DNA from: a bacterium
GTDB lineage: Bacteria; Thermotogota; Thermotogae; Mesoaciditogales; Mesoaciditogaceae
Assembly: GCA_021800445.1 (NCBI GenBank)
Contig: JAJYYZ010000005.1
Span: 1 to 64,000, forward strand
Reading direction: 5' to 3'
DNA: 64,000 nt
Position 1 is the stretch's first letter; every line of letters begins with the position of its first letter. The translations under genes were made by a program, and so were the position numbers. Positions 8,351 through 17,086 of the stretch are shown here, piece after piece. Under the pieces are notes generated by a model. The model did no database searches. It was given only the letters and a program-made list of their open reading frames with translations, and was not told the origin of the DNA.

Positions 8351-10665
8351 AAACTCTTACTGAAGAGAAGTTGAACGTTGTCAACACCTCAGTTGAAAAG
8401 GTAGACGGTAAAGCGCTTGTCAGGGGCAAACCTGTTTTCACAGATGATTTTGATATTCCAAACACTTTGACGGTGAAAATTCTCAGAAGTCCTTACGCCC
8501 ATGCGATCATAAAATCCATAGATACATCCAATGCGATGATAGAAGGCGTTGTGTGCATACTTACATACAAAGACGTACCACACGTCATTTACACGCGCGC
8601 GGGCCAGGGATATCCGGAACCATCTCCTTACGATACTTTCGTGCTCGATAAAAAAGTTAGATATGTCGGTGACGGGGTCGCGATAATCGCGGCAGAAACG
8701 GAAAGTATCGCCAAAAGATCAATGAAACTCATAAAAGTTGAGTACGAAGTTTTGCCTTCGATACTCGATTATGAGCACGCGATGGATAAAGATGCGCCGA
8801 TAATACACGATGAACTCGAAATATCCGGTGCATACGATCCCAAACGCAACATTGCGGCGCATTACGAAATGGAAATAGGGAATGTCGAGGAAGAATTGAA
8901 ACAATGCGATTACGTTGTTGATGAAACGTATTACACGCCAAATCAATCTCATGCCATGATGGAACCCCATGGGGCCATCTCGTATTTCGATCCGAACGGA
9001 AGGTTGACCATAATAACATCAACTCAGGTACCATTCCATGCAAGAAGGATAATCAAACGTATCTTTGGCGTTAACTCACGCGTCATAAAACCTCGTATAG
9101 GCGGAGGCTTTGGGGGGAAACAAGCACTTCATGTTGAACCTTACGTTGTGGCCGTTACTTTAAAAACTGGAAGACCTGCAAAATGCATATATTCAAGAGA
9201 AGAAACGATGACGGCATCCAACACGCGCCATGCGATGAGATTCAGGGCAAGAGCCGGTGCCATGAAGGACGGCACACTCAGGGCACTTGAATTATGGGGG
9301 CTTTCCAACACGGGCGCTTATGGAGAGCATGCCCTTACGGTTTTCATGGTCGGAGGTTCAAAGACCCTTCCGCTTTACAACAAAGTTAAAGCTGTTAAAT
9401 TCGGAGGAGATGTCGTTTACTCCAACACCGAACCAGCCGGAGCCTTCAGAGGATATGGAGCACCGCAGGGTATGTTTCCGCTTGATTCTGTGCTTGATGA
9501 ACTTGCACATAAAATTGGGATGGATCCCATTGAATTTAAATTGAAAAATTCGATTCGCGAAGGAGAAACATCACCAATCTTCAAAATAATGGGAGAAGGG
9601 CGCGAAGGCGTGGATCAGATCATAAACAGTTGTAAAATTGAAGAATGCGCCATAAACGGATCGAAAGAATTCAGATGGTATGAAAAAAGGAAACAGCCAA
9701 GAATAGATCGGCAAAGGCAGATTGCCCATGGCTATGGCGTTGCTTTTGCAATGCAGGGTTCATCCATTCCGGCGATAGACATGGGCAGTGCGACGATAAA
9801 AATGAACGATGATGGTACCTTCAATTTGCTTGTCGGTGCAACGGATCTGGGAACAGGAAGTGATACGATTCTTGCCCAGATAATCGCGGAAGTGCTTAAC
9901 ACGACGGTTGAAAAAATAATCGTTTATTCCTCAGATACCGATATGACCCCATTCGATAAAGGTGCTTACGCCTCTTCCACAACTTACGTTTCCGGAAATG
10001 CGGCCAAAAAAGCGGCCGAAAAGATGAAAAGAGAAATTCTTAATGCCGCATCTGAGATCATGAATAAACCAATTCATACTTTAGAACTCGATAAAGATGG
10101 TGTCATTTCCGAAGACGGAGCTACTTTGAGTTTTAGCGATCTCCAAACAAAACTCTTTTACACATTCAACCAGCGTCAACTCGAGGTTACAGAATCTTTC
10201 GTGAGTGAGGTCGCCCCACCGCCATATCTCGTTTCATTCGTGGAAGTGGAGATCGATCTAAACAGCGGAAAAGTAAAAGTTATTGATTTTTTGAATTACA
10301 TCGATTGCGGTGTCCCAATAAATCCTGTGCTTGCAAGAGGGCAGGTAGAAGGTGCATCCGCGCAGGGGATAGGGATGGCACTCTTTGAAGATCATGTAAT
10401 GGATAAAAGCGGAAGACTCATAACAAATGATTTTTTCACTTACAAGATACCTGCAAGAGGAGATATAGGTAGAATACAAGTTAGATTCGCGAAAAGTTAT
10501 GAACCGACGGGGCCATTTGGGGCAAAAAGTGTTTCCGAAATCGGTCTTGATACGCCAGGACCGGCCATAGCAAATGCGATTTTCGACGCCATTGGAATTA
10601 GAATAAGAAGATTACCCATAAGTTCTGAAACTCTCTTCTTTGAGATCAGAAAGAAAGGTTTATGA
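8347..10665 (+). CDS. Xanthine dehydrogenase-family hydroxylase, molybdenum-binding subunit
   Basis: The 772-residue large subunit binds the molybdopterin cofactor and carries the active site. Conserved segments are present in order: I-G-G-G-F-G-G-K, G-A-F-R-G-Y-G-A-P-Q-G, D-T-D-M-T-P-F-D-K-G-A-Y-A-S, and G-A-K-S-V-S-E-I-G, where the Glu is expected to be the catalytic base. These best match the xanthine/purine dehydrogenase branch, but nicotinate, aldehyde or aromatic acyl-CoA substrates cannot be excluded. It starts with GTG overlapping the iron-sulfur subunit. No cofactor maturation gene (XdhC type) lies alongside; the next gene is an HD-GYP protein overlapping by 4 bp. Confidence 0.92.
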   Translation: MKTLTEEKLNVVNTSVEKVDGKALVRGKPVFTDDFDIPNTLTVKILRSPYAHAIIKSIDTSNAMIEGVVCILTYKDVPHVIYTRAGQGYPEPSPYDTFVLDKKVRYVGDGVAIIAAETESIAKRSMKLIKVEYEVLPSILDYEHAMDKDAPIIHDELEISGAYDPKRNIAAHYEMEIGNVEEELKQCDYVVDETYYTPNQSHAMMEPHGAISYFDPNGRLTIITSTQVPFHARRIIKRIFGVNSRVIKPRIGGGFGGKQALHVEPYVVAVTLKTGRPAKCIYSREETMTASNTRHAMRFRARAGAMKDGTLRALELWGLSNTGAYGEHALTVFMVGGSKTLPLYNKVKAVKFGGDVVYSNTEPAGAFRGYGAPQGMFPLDSVLDELAHKIGMDPIEFKLKNSIREGETSPIFKIMGEGREGVDQIINSCKIEECAINGSKEFRWYEKRKQPRIDRQRQIAHGYGVAFAMQGSSIPAIDMGSATIKMNDDGTFNLLVGATDLGTGSDTILAQIIAEVLNTTVEKIIVYSSDTDMTPFDKGAYASSTTYVSGNAAKKAAEKMKREILNAASEIMNKPIHTLELDKDGVISEDGATLSFSDLQTKLFYTFNQRQLEVTESFVSEVAPPPYLVSFVEVEIDLNSGKVKVIDFLNYIDCGVPINPVLARGQVEGASAQGIGMALFEDHVMDKSGRLITNDFFTYKIPARGDIGRIQVRFAKSYEPTGPFGAKSVSEIGLDTPGPAIANAIFDAIGIRIRRLPISSETLFFEIRKKGL

Positions 10666-11939
10666 ATGATCCTTTGATTTTGGATTACTTTATCGCCACC
10701 GTCGTCGTAGAGGCGGCGATAGTTTTGGTGCTTTTTATTTTTTGCCGGGGAAAATTAAAAGGATTCGTCGAAAAAATACGGGAATTAACGGTAAAAAATG
10801 AAAATTTGAAAAAGAACGAATTTGAACTTCGTAAAGAAATAAAGAACACCAAAAGCGCTCTCGAAGATGTTGAGAGCAGATTTGGAAAAATTTCAAAAAT
10901 AATTCAGGGTTTTTCGCAGATTGCCCAGAAAAATTATTCCGAATTCTTTGATGATCTGCTCGATCTGGCACTTTCAGTCGTTCCAGAGGCCAAAAGTGGC
11001 AGTATTTCAGTTATAGACGGAAAACAATGGAAATTCATGGCAATACGTGGAAATGGAAAGGATGCCGGGAAACTCAAATTCCTTGACTTGAAAAGTGAAT
11101 GGATGGTAGCCATCCCGAAAATTACGGTTGTCGAAGATATATCAAAGGCAAACGAGAAAAATGTGCCTAAAGTATATTCGAATATGATAGAAGAAGCGGT
11201 TGGCGGTCACATATACAGATCCATTGCCATCCCTTTGAAACTTGGAAATGATTTCATTGGGAATTGCTTTTTGGATGCTTTGAGCGATATCAAATTTTCT
11301 GAAAGTTCAAAAATGGCGATGGAAAATTTTGCCGTTCTTGCATCAACCTTCTTAACACTCAAAAAACTTGAAATTTTACCTCAGTTGAGCATAAACAACA
11401 CTTTACGTGAAATTGTGAATTTTTACGAAATGAAGGATCCGGTCACAAGAGGCCATTCCGAAAACGTTGCTTACTTTGCTGTTAAAATCGGAGAAAAAAT
11501 GAACCTTTCTCCAAAACAAATAGGAGATCTATACTGGGCCGCAATTTTTCATGACATAGGTTTGATATCCATCCCCGATGAAATAGCGAGAAAAAGTTCA
11601 ATGACAAAAGCGGAATTTGAGATTATGAAAATTCACACTCTTATAGGAGAAAAAATAATCGATCCCTACGATCATCTCAAAGAGGCCGCCATAGTGGCAA
11701 GAAGTCACCATGAATGTTTCGATGGTTCAGGGTATCCAGACGGAATCAAAGGATTTGATATTCCTTTACTTTCAAGAATTGTATCTGTATCCGATCTTTT
11801 TGACACTTTAAGGAAAAATTCAAAACCAGGAATTTCCGTAAGTGATGTAATCAATGAAATAAAAGAAAAATCTGGAACGCAATTCGACCCTGAGATCGTC
11901 AAGGTCGCAATTCAAATTTTTGAAACGGTTAAAAAGTAG
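10662..11939 (+). CDS. GAF and HD-GYP domain protein (putative cyclic-di-GMP phosphodiesterase)
   Basis: Residues 7-28 form a membrane anchor, followed by a charged coiled coil (about 30-75), a GAF-like sensor region (about 85-230) and an HD-GYP domain. The domain shows H-S-E-N-V-A-Y-F, the H-D-I-G motif, H-H-E-C-F-D-G-S-G-Y-P-D-G and a late S-D-L-F-D-T-L. The residue after HDIG is Leu where many family members have Lys. HD-GYP proteins degrade cyclic-di-GMP. The ATGA overlap with the molybdenum hydroxylase large subunit suggests co-expression, but a functional link is not shown. Confidence 0.88.
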   Translation: MNDPLILDYFIATVVVEAAIVLVLFIFCRGKLKGFVEKIRELTVKNENLKKNEFELRKEIKNTKSALEDVESRFGKISKIIQGFSQIAQKNYSEFFDDLLDLALSVVPEAKSGSISVIDGKQWKFMAIRGNGKDAGKLKFLDLKSEWMVAIPKITVVEDISKANEKNVPKVYSNMIEEAVGGHIYRSIAIPLKLGNDFIGNCFLDALSDIKFSESSKMAMENFAVLASTFLTLKKLEILPQLSINNTLREIVNFYEMKDPVTRGHSENVAYFAVKIGEKMNLSPKQIGDLYWAAIFHDIGLISIPDEIARKSSMTKAEFEIMKIHTLIGEKIIDPYDHLKEAAIVARSHHECFDGSGYPDGIKGFDIPLLSRIVSVSDLFDTLRKNSKPGISVSDVINEIKEKSGTQFDPEIVKVAIQIFETVKK

Positions 11940-11941
11940 AG

Positions 11942-13327
11942 ATGAAAAAATATCCCTTTTTTCTCTTCTTCGTATCGGCGATCCTTGGATCATTTCTTTC
12001 AAAGACAAATATCTGGTGGATAGGTCCTGTTTTGTCGTTGAGCGCAGCCGTACTTGTCTTTGCCAAGCAGGATATCTTGATCTCACTTTCAATTTTTTTC
12101 ATGGGCCTTTCCTTCATGCTTTCTCCGATGACCGTGCCTGACGGAATTCACTTCATAACCGGAAGAATAAATCAGGTTAGCGGTAATGCCGTAAGTTTGT
12201 CGGATATCAAAATTCATACTTCTAATGGGTGGATAAGGGGAGGATCGGCATACGTTTTACTTTCAAAAACCAATTATTCTCAGGAGAATCCCGAGATATC
12301 GAATCTTTTCATGGCGAGAATCGAAAAATCAGACGGTAAAATCTCTGCGATGGATTCCTTTTGGACAGCATGGCCAGGTTCTTTTTTGGATGAAACGATG
12401 GCCTGGGGTACAAAAGTTTCAAATTTCATCTACGATCATTTTAAACGCTACGTGATAGCCGGTGCTGACACCCTCGCTTCGGTTTTTCTCGGAAGAAGAG
12501 ATATTCCTTATGATCTTAAAAAGATGTACACCGAAAGTGGTTATGCCCAGATATTCGCGGTATCAGGCGCCAACGTGTGGATAATAGCCACCATAACGCT
12601 TATTTTCATTTCGGAACTCGTTCCCATGAATTACGTTAAGTATCCAATTGTTTTAGCGATCATTGTCTTTTACGGCATCATAACCGGCTTTTCCATACCC
12701 ACTTTTCGCGCGGTTTTCACTTTTGGAATTTACACAATCTTCAAACTCTTGGACAGAAAACAAAGTTTGCTCAACATTTTAGGTTTTGTAGGCCTTTTTG
12801 AGGTACTCATCGATGGTTCGGTGATCTTCGATCCGTCTTTTCAACTTTCTTATTCGGCGGTGGTTGGAATGATAACACTCATACCAATGCTTCCGGAGTT
12901 CAAACCCAGGTATGTTTCTCAGGCAATCAACGCGACAATAGCGGCAAATATAGGGATAATGCCTTTTTTGATTCTTGATTTCGGAAAGGTATACGTTGCA
13001 TCTCTTCCATTCAACGCACTTGTCGTGCCGGTGCTTATGATCATACTTATGGAAGGTGGCTTGATCTTTTCTCTTTATGCTATTTTAAAGATATCTTTTC
13101 TCGAAGTGATTGTGGGAAGTGGAATTTCACCTTTCGTTAAAGCCTTAGACTGGCTTGCTTATTTTACGATCAGACTGCCACTTTCAACGGTAGAGATACC
13201 ATCAAAAATGACAGTCTTTTGGATCACTTTTTTGATGCTTTCAACTTTAATTTTGGTTGCTTTGCTGCATCAGCAAGGCAATCCTGACAAATACCGTAAA
13301 TCTTCAATTGATGATCTTTTACCTTGA
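11942..13327 (+). CDS. ComEC/Rec2-family DNA uptake channel (competence domain)
   Basis: A 461-residue polytopic membrane protein with the competence-domain segment Y-A-Q-I-F-A-V-S-G-A-N-V-W, the family's most conserved site (normally A-V-S-G-x-H-V). ComEC forms the inner-membrane channel for single-stranded DNA during transformation. The C-terminal metallo-beta-lactamase-like nuclease domain found in longer homologues is absent. The gene follows the HD-GYP gene by two bases. Its last 104 bp overlap the 3' end of the convergent fur gene, an unusual arrangement with no room for a terminator. Confidence 0.82.
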   Translation: MKKYPFFLFFVSAILGSFLSKTNIWWIGPVLSLSAAVLVFAKQDILISLSIFFMGLSFMLSPMTVPDGIHFITGRINQVSGNAVSLSDIKIHTSNGWIRGGSAYVLLSKTNYSQENPEISNLFMARIEKSDGKISAMDSFWTAWPGSFLDETMAWGTKVSNFIYDHFKRYVIAGADTLASVFLGRRDIPYDLKKMYTESGYAQIFAVSGANVWIIATITLIFISELVPMNYVKYPIVLAIIVFYGIITGFSIPTFRAVFTFGIYTIFKLLDRKQSLLNILGFVGLFEVLIDGSVIFDPSFQLSYSAVVGMITLIPMLPEFKPRYVSQAINATIAANIGIMPFLILDFGKVYVASLPFNALVVPVLMIILMEGGLIFSLYAILKISFLEVIVGSGISPFVKALDWLAYFTIRLPLSTVEIPSKMTVFWITFLMLSTLILVALLHQQGNPDKYRKSSIDDLLP

Positions 13328-13703
13328 AACCGGTTCTTTCTTCTATTATTTTTTCAAGGTCATCGAGCAGATCTTCGTCTAATTCGTAAACTTTTCCGCA
13401 AATCGTACATATGAGATGGTGATGTTGATGGCCGGACGCTTCTTTCAATTCGTACCTTTCAAAACCATCGTCAAGATCTATCTTTGACAAAAGTTTCATT
13501 TCAACCAACATTTGAATTGTCCTGTAAATTGTAGCCTTACTTATATTTGAATGCGAATTCTTTCGAGAAACAAGCCTGTAAATTTCATCCGGTGTGAAAT
13601 GCTCGCCTTTGTGTTCAACAAAAAAAGAAAAGATACTTTCTCTTTGAGAAGTTATTCTTAAATTTTTCTTTTTAAGTTCACCCCTCAACCTTTCGTTTGT
13701 CAA
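13224..13703 (-). CDS. Fur-family metal-dependent repressor
   Basis: A 159-residue Fur-superfamily regulator. The N-terminal winged helix includes S-K-A-T-I-Y-R-T-I-Q-M-L, the recognition helix. The metal-binding H-Q-H-H-H-L-I-C-T-I-C-G-K and a second C-x-x-C (I-C-Q-D-C) for structural zinc follow. The start is TTG with AGAGGTG seven bases upstream, inside the end of the aminotransferase gene, so the two form an operon. The C-terminal tail after the last CxxC (about 16 Lys/Ala-rich residues) is encoded in the stretch that overlaps comEC. Fur, Zur and PerR cannot be told apart with certainty here. Confidence 0.9.
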   Translation of the reverse strand: MTNERLRGELKKKNLRITSQRESIFSFFVEHKGEHFTPDEIYRLVSRKNSHSNISKATIYRTIQMLVEMKLLSKIDLDDGFERYELKEASGHQHHHLICTICGKVYELDEDLLDDLEKIIEERTGFKVKDHQLKIYGICQDCLADAAKQPKLKLKASKK

Positions 13704-13709
13704 CCTTAT

Positions 13710-14924
13710 TCACCTCTTAGCAAAAATTTTTCTTTGCGTATAACTTTCAAGTCCTTTTGCCAAAATCGAACATGCTTCCCTGAGATCTTCGGAATTGAGA
13801 ACATACGCTATTCTTATTTCATCTTTTCCCATATTTGGCGTTATGTAAAATCCTCCAAGTGGTGCCACCATGGTTGTTTTGTTTTGATAAGTGAAATTTT
13901 GGAGCATCCATTTTACAAATTCTTCGGCATCTTCAACAGGCAATTTGGCTGCCAGATAAAACGCGCCTTGAGGTTTATTCACAACTATTTTGGGAATATC
14001 TTTAAGCGTTTCATAAACTACGTCTCGCCTTTTTTCATATTCCCTTGTCATATCCTCGAAATACGAATCAGGCAAATCGAAAAGCCCTATCGCACCGTAC
14101 TGGGAAAGGTGGTTAGCCGCAAGCCTGGCCATTGCCATCTTCATCACGGCATCCATTATTTGCTTGTTTTTTGACGCTATGGCACCGATTCTCGCACCAC
14201 ATATGTTGAATCTTTTCGAGAGACTATCGGCGATTATGACTCTTTCGTGATTGCCGAAATCCATCATCGAATACGCTTTCAAACCGTCAAAGACTATCTC
14301 TCTGTAAACTTCATCTGAAATTACGTAAAGATCATTTCTTACGGCAAAATCCATTATTGACTGAAGTTCATCTTTTGTGTAAACCACGCCATTTGGATTG
14401 CCGGGATTTGGAAAAAGAATTGCCCTTGTTTTTGGCGTGAGTACCTTTTCAAACTCCTCGATGGCAGGCATCCTGTAACCGTTTTCTGCCCTTGACGTGA
14501 CCGGTACGACGTTAACGCCAAGAAATTTCGCAAAAGCGGCGTAATTTGCGTAAAAAGGTTCTATCACGATGATGTCATCATTGGGATCGGCCACCGCTGC
14601 TATCGCGAAACTTACAGCCTCACTGCCACCTTCGGTCACGATTATCTCTTTTGTTTCAAATGGAATTGACCATTTTTTGTAATATCGAGAAAACTTTTCT
14701 CTCAATTCGATGAGCCCCGCTGAATTGGTATAATCATCTACGCCTGAGAATGTTTTTATTCTGTCGAAGTAAATTTTAGGCGTTCTCAAATCAGGCTGAC
14801 CTATGTTCAGATGATAAACCTTCACGCCTTTCTTTTCAGTTTCGTCAGAATAAGGTACGAGTTTTCTTATAGGCGAGGCCGGCAGTTCACTTGCTCTTCT
14901 TGATAAACCGCTATATCTTTCCAT
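13710..14924 (-). CDS. Pyridoxal-phosphate aminotransferase class I/II (aspartate type)
   Basis: This is a fold-type I aminotransferase of 404 residues. The PLP-binding lysine is Lys237 in S-L-S-K-R-F; the cofactor-contacting N-P-G-N-P-N-G and S-D-E-V-Y-R segments and the C-terminal Arg region are present. The sequence belongs to the I-gamma-like aspartate/alanine aminotransferase group, transferring amino groups to 2-oxoglutarate; exact substrate is not decidable. ATG start behind GGAGGTGAC. The downstream fur gene uses a ribosome site inside this gene's last codons. Confidence 0.9.
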   Translation of the reverse strand: MERYSGLSRRASELPASPIRKLVPYSDETEKKGVKVYHLNIGQPDLRTPKIYFDRIKTFSGVDDYTNSAGLIELREKFSRYYKKWSIPFETKEIIVTEGGSEAVSFAIAAVADPNDDIIVIEPFYANYAAFAKFLGVNVVPVTSRAENGYRMPAIEEFEKVLTPKTRAILFPNPGNPNGVVYTKDELQSIMDFAVRNDLYVISDEVYREIVFDGLKAYSMMDFGNHERVIIADSLSKRFNICGARIGAIASKNKQIMDAVMKMAMARLAANHLSQYGAIGLFDLPDSYFEDMTREYEKRRDVVYETLKDIPKIVVNKPQGAFYLAAKLPVEDAEEFVKWMLQNFTYQNKTTMVAPLGGFYITPNMGKDEIRIAYVLNSEDLREACSILAKGLESYTQRKIFAKR

Positions 14925-14944
14925 CTGAGTGTCACCTCCGTAAT

Positions 14945-15586
14945 TTATGAACCAGCACCAACCATTATCTCCATTTGTACTTTCTTCAACACTATTTTGT
15001 TGTTAGATGTGTCCATAACAAGTTCGTCTGCGTGAGCCTTCTCTTTTGTTGAACTGTTGTATAGATAAACGTTACCCGTTATGTCTAAGTAATTTTTGGC
15101 GGAATCGTAAGAAAATTGCTTTCCTTGAATGTAAATGTCTTTTTTAGTTATGACCGTTGGGCTACCTTGCCCTGTGTAGAAGTTTGTCTTTGTGTTAAAT
15201 TGAAGGGTGGACGATTGAATGGATATTTGTCCACCACTTGCGTTTATCGTCATCGAAGCCATGCCAGAAAGTGTTCCAACATTTGTGTTAAGGTTGTAAA
15301 CCATCGATCTTGCTATGGCCGTGGCATTTCCTGTGTATATAAAAACACGGCCGGTTGCCTGAGCCGTCGTCCAATTTACATTGCCACTTAAATCTTTCTG
15401 CCCAATTATCGTTATCGAGGTTGCGATTATGGTTGTGTTACCGATCATCACTTTACCATTTGTGATAGTCGTTTGCGTGCTGCCTATGCCATAATTAACC
15501 TCTCCTGCTATTATATGGAGCGTATCTGTAAGTGCTACCACAGATAAAGCCAAGATTAGAAGCCAAAAGATGAATAATTTTCTCAT
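14945..15586 (-). CDS. Secreted OstA/LptA-like beta-strand protein
   Basis: A signal peptide (M-R-K-L-F-I-F-W-L-L then alanine-rich) precedes about 190 residues of repeating beta-strand pattern with N-G-K-V-M-I-G, A-T-G-R-V-F-I and I-T-G-N-V-Y-L, the style of OstA/LptA beta-jellyroll proteins that ferry lipid A or related molecules across the periplasm. Thermotogota have a 'toga' outer membrane, so such proteins occur there. The open frame extends ten codons upstream, but GGGAGGT at 15591-15597 fits the ATG at 15586 (213 residues). It probably leads the aminotransferase-fur operon, 20 bp away. Confidence 0.72.
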   Translation of the reverse strand: MRKLFIFWLLILALSVVALTDTLHIIAGEVNYGIGSTQTTITNGKVMIGNTTIIATSITIIGQKDLSGNVNWTTAQATGRVFIYTGNATAIARSMVYNLNTNVGTLSGMASMTINASGGQISIQSSTLQFNTKTNFYTGQGSPTVITKKDIYIQGKQFSYDSAKNYLDITGNVYLYNSSTKEKAHADELVMDTSNNKIVLKKVQMEIMVGAGS

Positions 15587-15663
15587 GATTACCTCCCGAA
15601 GATATTCTACCACCAATTAGGTGAATATTTTCTATACAATTCACATCTGTTTTTTGTTAATTC

Positions 15664-15692
15664 TTGACAAATAAAAAATTTTGATTTATAAT
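15664..15692 (+). promoter_or_regulatory. Consensus sigma-70 promoter (TTGACA-17-TATAAT)
   Basis: TTGACA at 15664-15669 and TATAAT at 15687-15692 are separated by exactly 17 bp, a perfect housekeeping promoter. It drives the DUF2089-led operon and is the strongest promoter match I found in the window. Confidence 0.85.
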
Positions 15693-15745
15693 TCAATAAA
15701 ATTGATTTTTAGTTTAAAATTATTAAGGAGGTGATCAAAATATCT

Positions 15746-16120
15746 TTGGTGACGAAGTGTCCAAATTGTGGACACAGGATGGATGTTGTGTCTTTAAGAT
15801 GCCCTGTTTGTGGGACAGGAGTAACGGGACAGTTCGTGTTAGACGAGTTTTTCAATCTTTCGGAAGAACAGATGAAATTCGTCAAAGTGTTTCTGAAGCA
15901 CAAAGGAAATTTAAGCGAAGTTCAAAAAGAATTTGACATATCTTACCCTACCGCGCGAAACAGGCTTAATGAAATTGTGTCGACGCTTGGTTATGATGTT
16001 GAAGATGAAAGGGAAAACGAAAAAGACATTCTTGAAAAATTGAAAAACGGCGAGATCGACGTTTCATCCGCGATTTCAATGTTGAAAGGAGAAACAGATG
16101 AAGGAAACCAAAAAATTTGA
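15746..16120 (+). CDS. DUF2089-family zinc-ribbon/HTH regulator
   Basis: A small protein with an N-terminal zinc ribbon (C-P-N-C-G ... C-P-V-C-G), a helix-turn-helix-like middle (E-V-Q-K-E-F-D-I-S-Y-P-T-A-R-N-R-L) and a C-terminal helical pair (I-L-E-K-L-K-N-G-E-I-D-V-S-S-A) of the SHOCT-like kind. This layout is that of DUF2089, thought to be a DNA-binding regulator. Start choice is uncertain: AAGGAGGTG (15725-15732) is too close to the GTG at 15731 and rather far from the TTG at 15746 or GTG at 15749; family alignment favours the latter pair. It heads an operon with DUF4097, MFS and small membrane genes. Confidence 0.82.
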   Translation: MVTKCPNCGHRMDVVSLRCPVCGTGVTGQFVLDEFFNLSEEQMKFVKVFLKHKGNLSEVQKEFDISYPTARNRLNEIVSTLGYDVEDERENEKDILEKLKNGEIDVSSAISMLKGETDEGNQKI

Positions 16121-17081
16121 ATGGGATATACCGAACGTCAAAAGACTTTTTGTACATTCTATCTCATCGGATACAGTCGTGGCTCGCAACTCAGAAAGCA
16201 AAATATCTTTGGAGATCGAAATTTCCGGATTTAAAAAAGACGTTGAAGAGTATGAACCAAAGGTCAAGATCGACACAGATCGGTTTGAAATAGATCTATC
16301 GCCGTACACGCCTTTCTTTCCGGACGGATTTTTCGCTTTCGGCTTCATTAAATTCGGAGAATTGGAAATTCAAAAAATTTTCCTGAAAATTCCAGACGGA
16401 CTTTCTTTTGGAATGGAGACAACGTCCGGAGATACCTTCATCAAAGAACTTTCATTCGGTGAATTAAGACTTTCGTCCGTTTCCGGAGATTTCATCATCA
16501 ATGCAAAAGAGATGAAAAACCTCTTTGTAAAAACGACGTCCGGAGACATTGGCATAGAAAATATATCATCAAAACTCGATGAAATGGATCTTCAATCGGT
16601 ATCCGGAGGCATAAAATCGAAAGTAACATCCTTCAATCACGGAAATGTCAAGACCACATCAGGAGATATCGATCTCATGAGTGTCGATCCGAAATTCAAA
16701 TCTTTGGATGTAAAAACGATATCTGGAGATTTTTCCATTTCATTCACTTCGAGGCCAAATGTCCGTGTAGAAATTGAGACTGTGAGCGGAGATGTAAAGT
16801 CAGATGCCAATATCATGATTGGAAAACTTTCCCACGCTGGATTTAATGTTGGTGAACCGCTGTCAACTTTGAAATTCAAAAGCATTTCAGGCGATGCGAC
16901 CTTCAAATTCGGATCCAAAGCAGATGAAGATGGCAAAGTTCAAGGCAGCGAGGATGAGAGGCTGAAAATTTTTGAAGAAATTCTAAAATCAAAGAGGGCA
17001 ACTAAAGAGGAGATAAAAGAGTTGATGGTAACTCTCGGTTACAAAGACGAAGAGATAGAAGCATTTCTTTTGAACAGGTAA
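16098..17081 (+). CDS. DUF4097-family beta-strand repeat protein
   Basis: A 327-residue protein made of short beta repeats, each containing S-G-D or S-G-G: T-T-S-G-D, S-V-S-G-D, T-T-S-G-D, S-V-S-G-G, T-T-S-G-D, T-I-S-G-D, T-V-S-G-D and S-I-S-G-D, about every 22 residues. This is the DUF4097 'toastrack-like' solenoid. There is no signal peptide or membrane segment, so it should be cytoplasmic. The last 35 residues (L-K-S-K-R-A-T-K-E-E-I-K-E-L) form a helical pair like the ends of the DUF2089 protein and of the SHOCT-like protein in the same operon. It overlaps the DUF2089 gene by 23 bp. Confidence 0.85.
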   Translation: MKETKKFEWDIPNVKRLFVHSISSDTVVARNSESKISLEIEISGFKKDVEEYEPKVKIDTDRFEIDLSPYTPFFPDGFFAFGFIKFGELEIQKIFLKIPDGLSFGMETTSGDTFIKELSFGELRLSSVSGDFIINAKEMKNLFVKTTSGDIGIENISSKLDEMDLQSVSGGIKSKVTSFNHGNVKTTSGDIDLMSVDPKFKSLDVKTISGDFSISFTSRPNVRVEIETVSGDVKSDANIMIGKLSHAGFNVGEPLSTLKFKSISGDATFKFGSKADEDGKVQGSEDERLKIFEEILKSKRATKEEIKELMVTLGYKDEEIEAFLLNR

Positions 17082-17086
17082 AAAAC

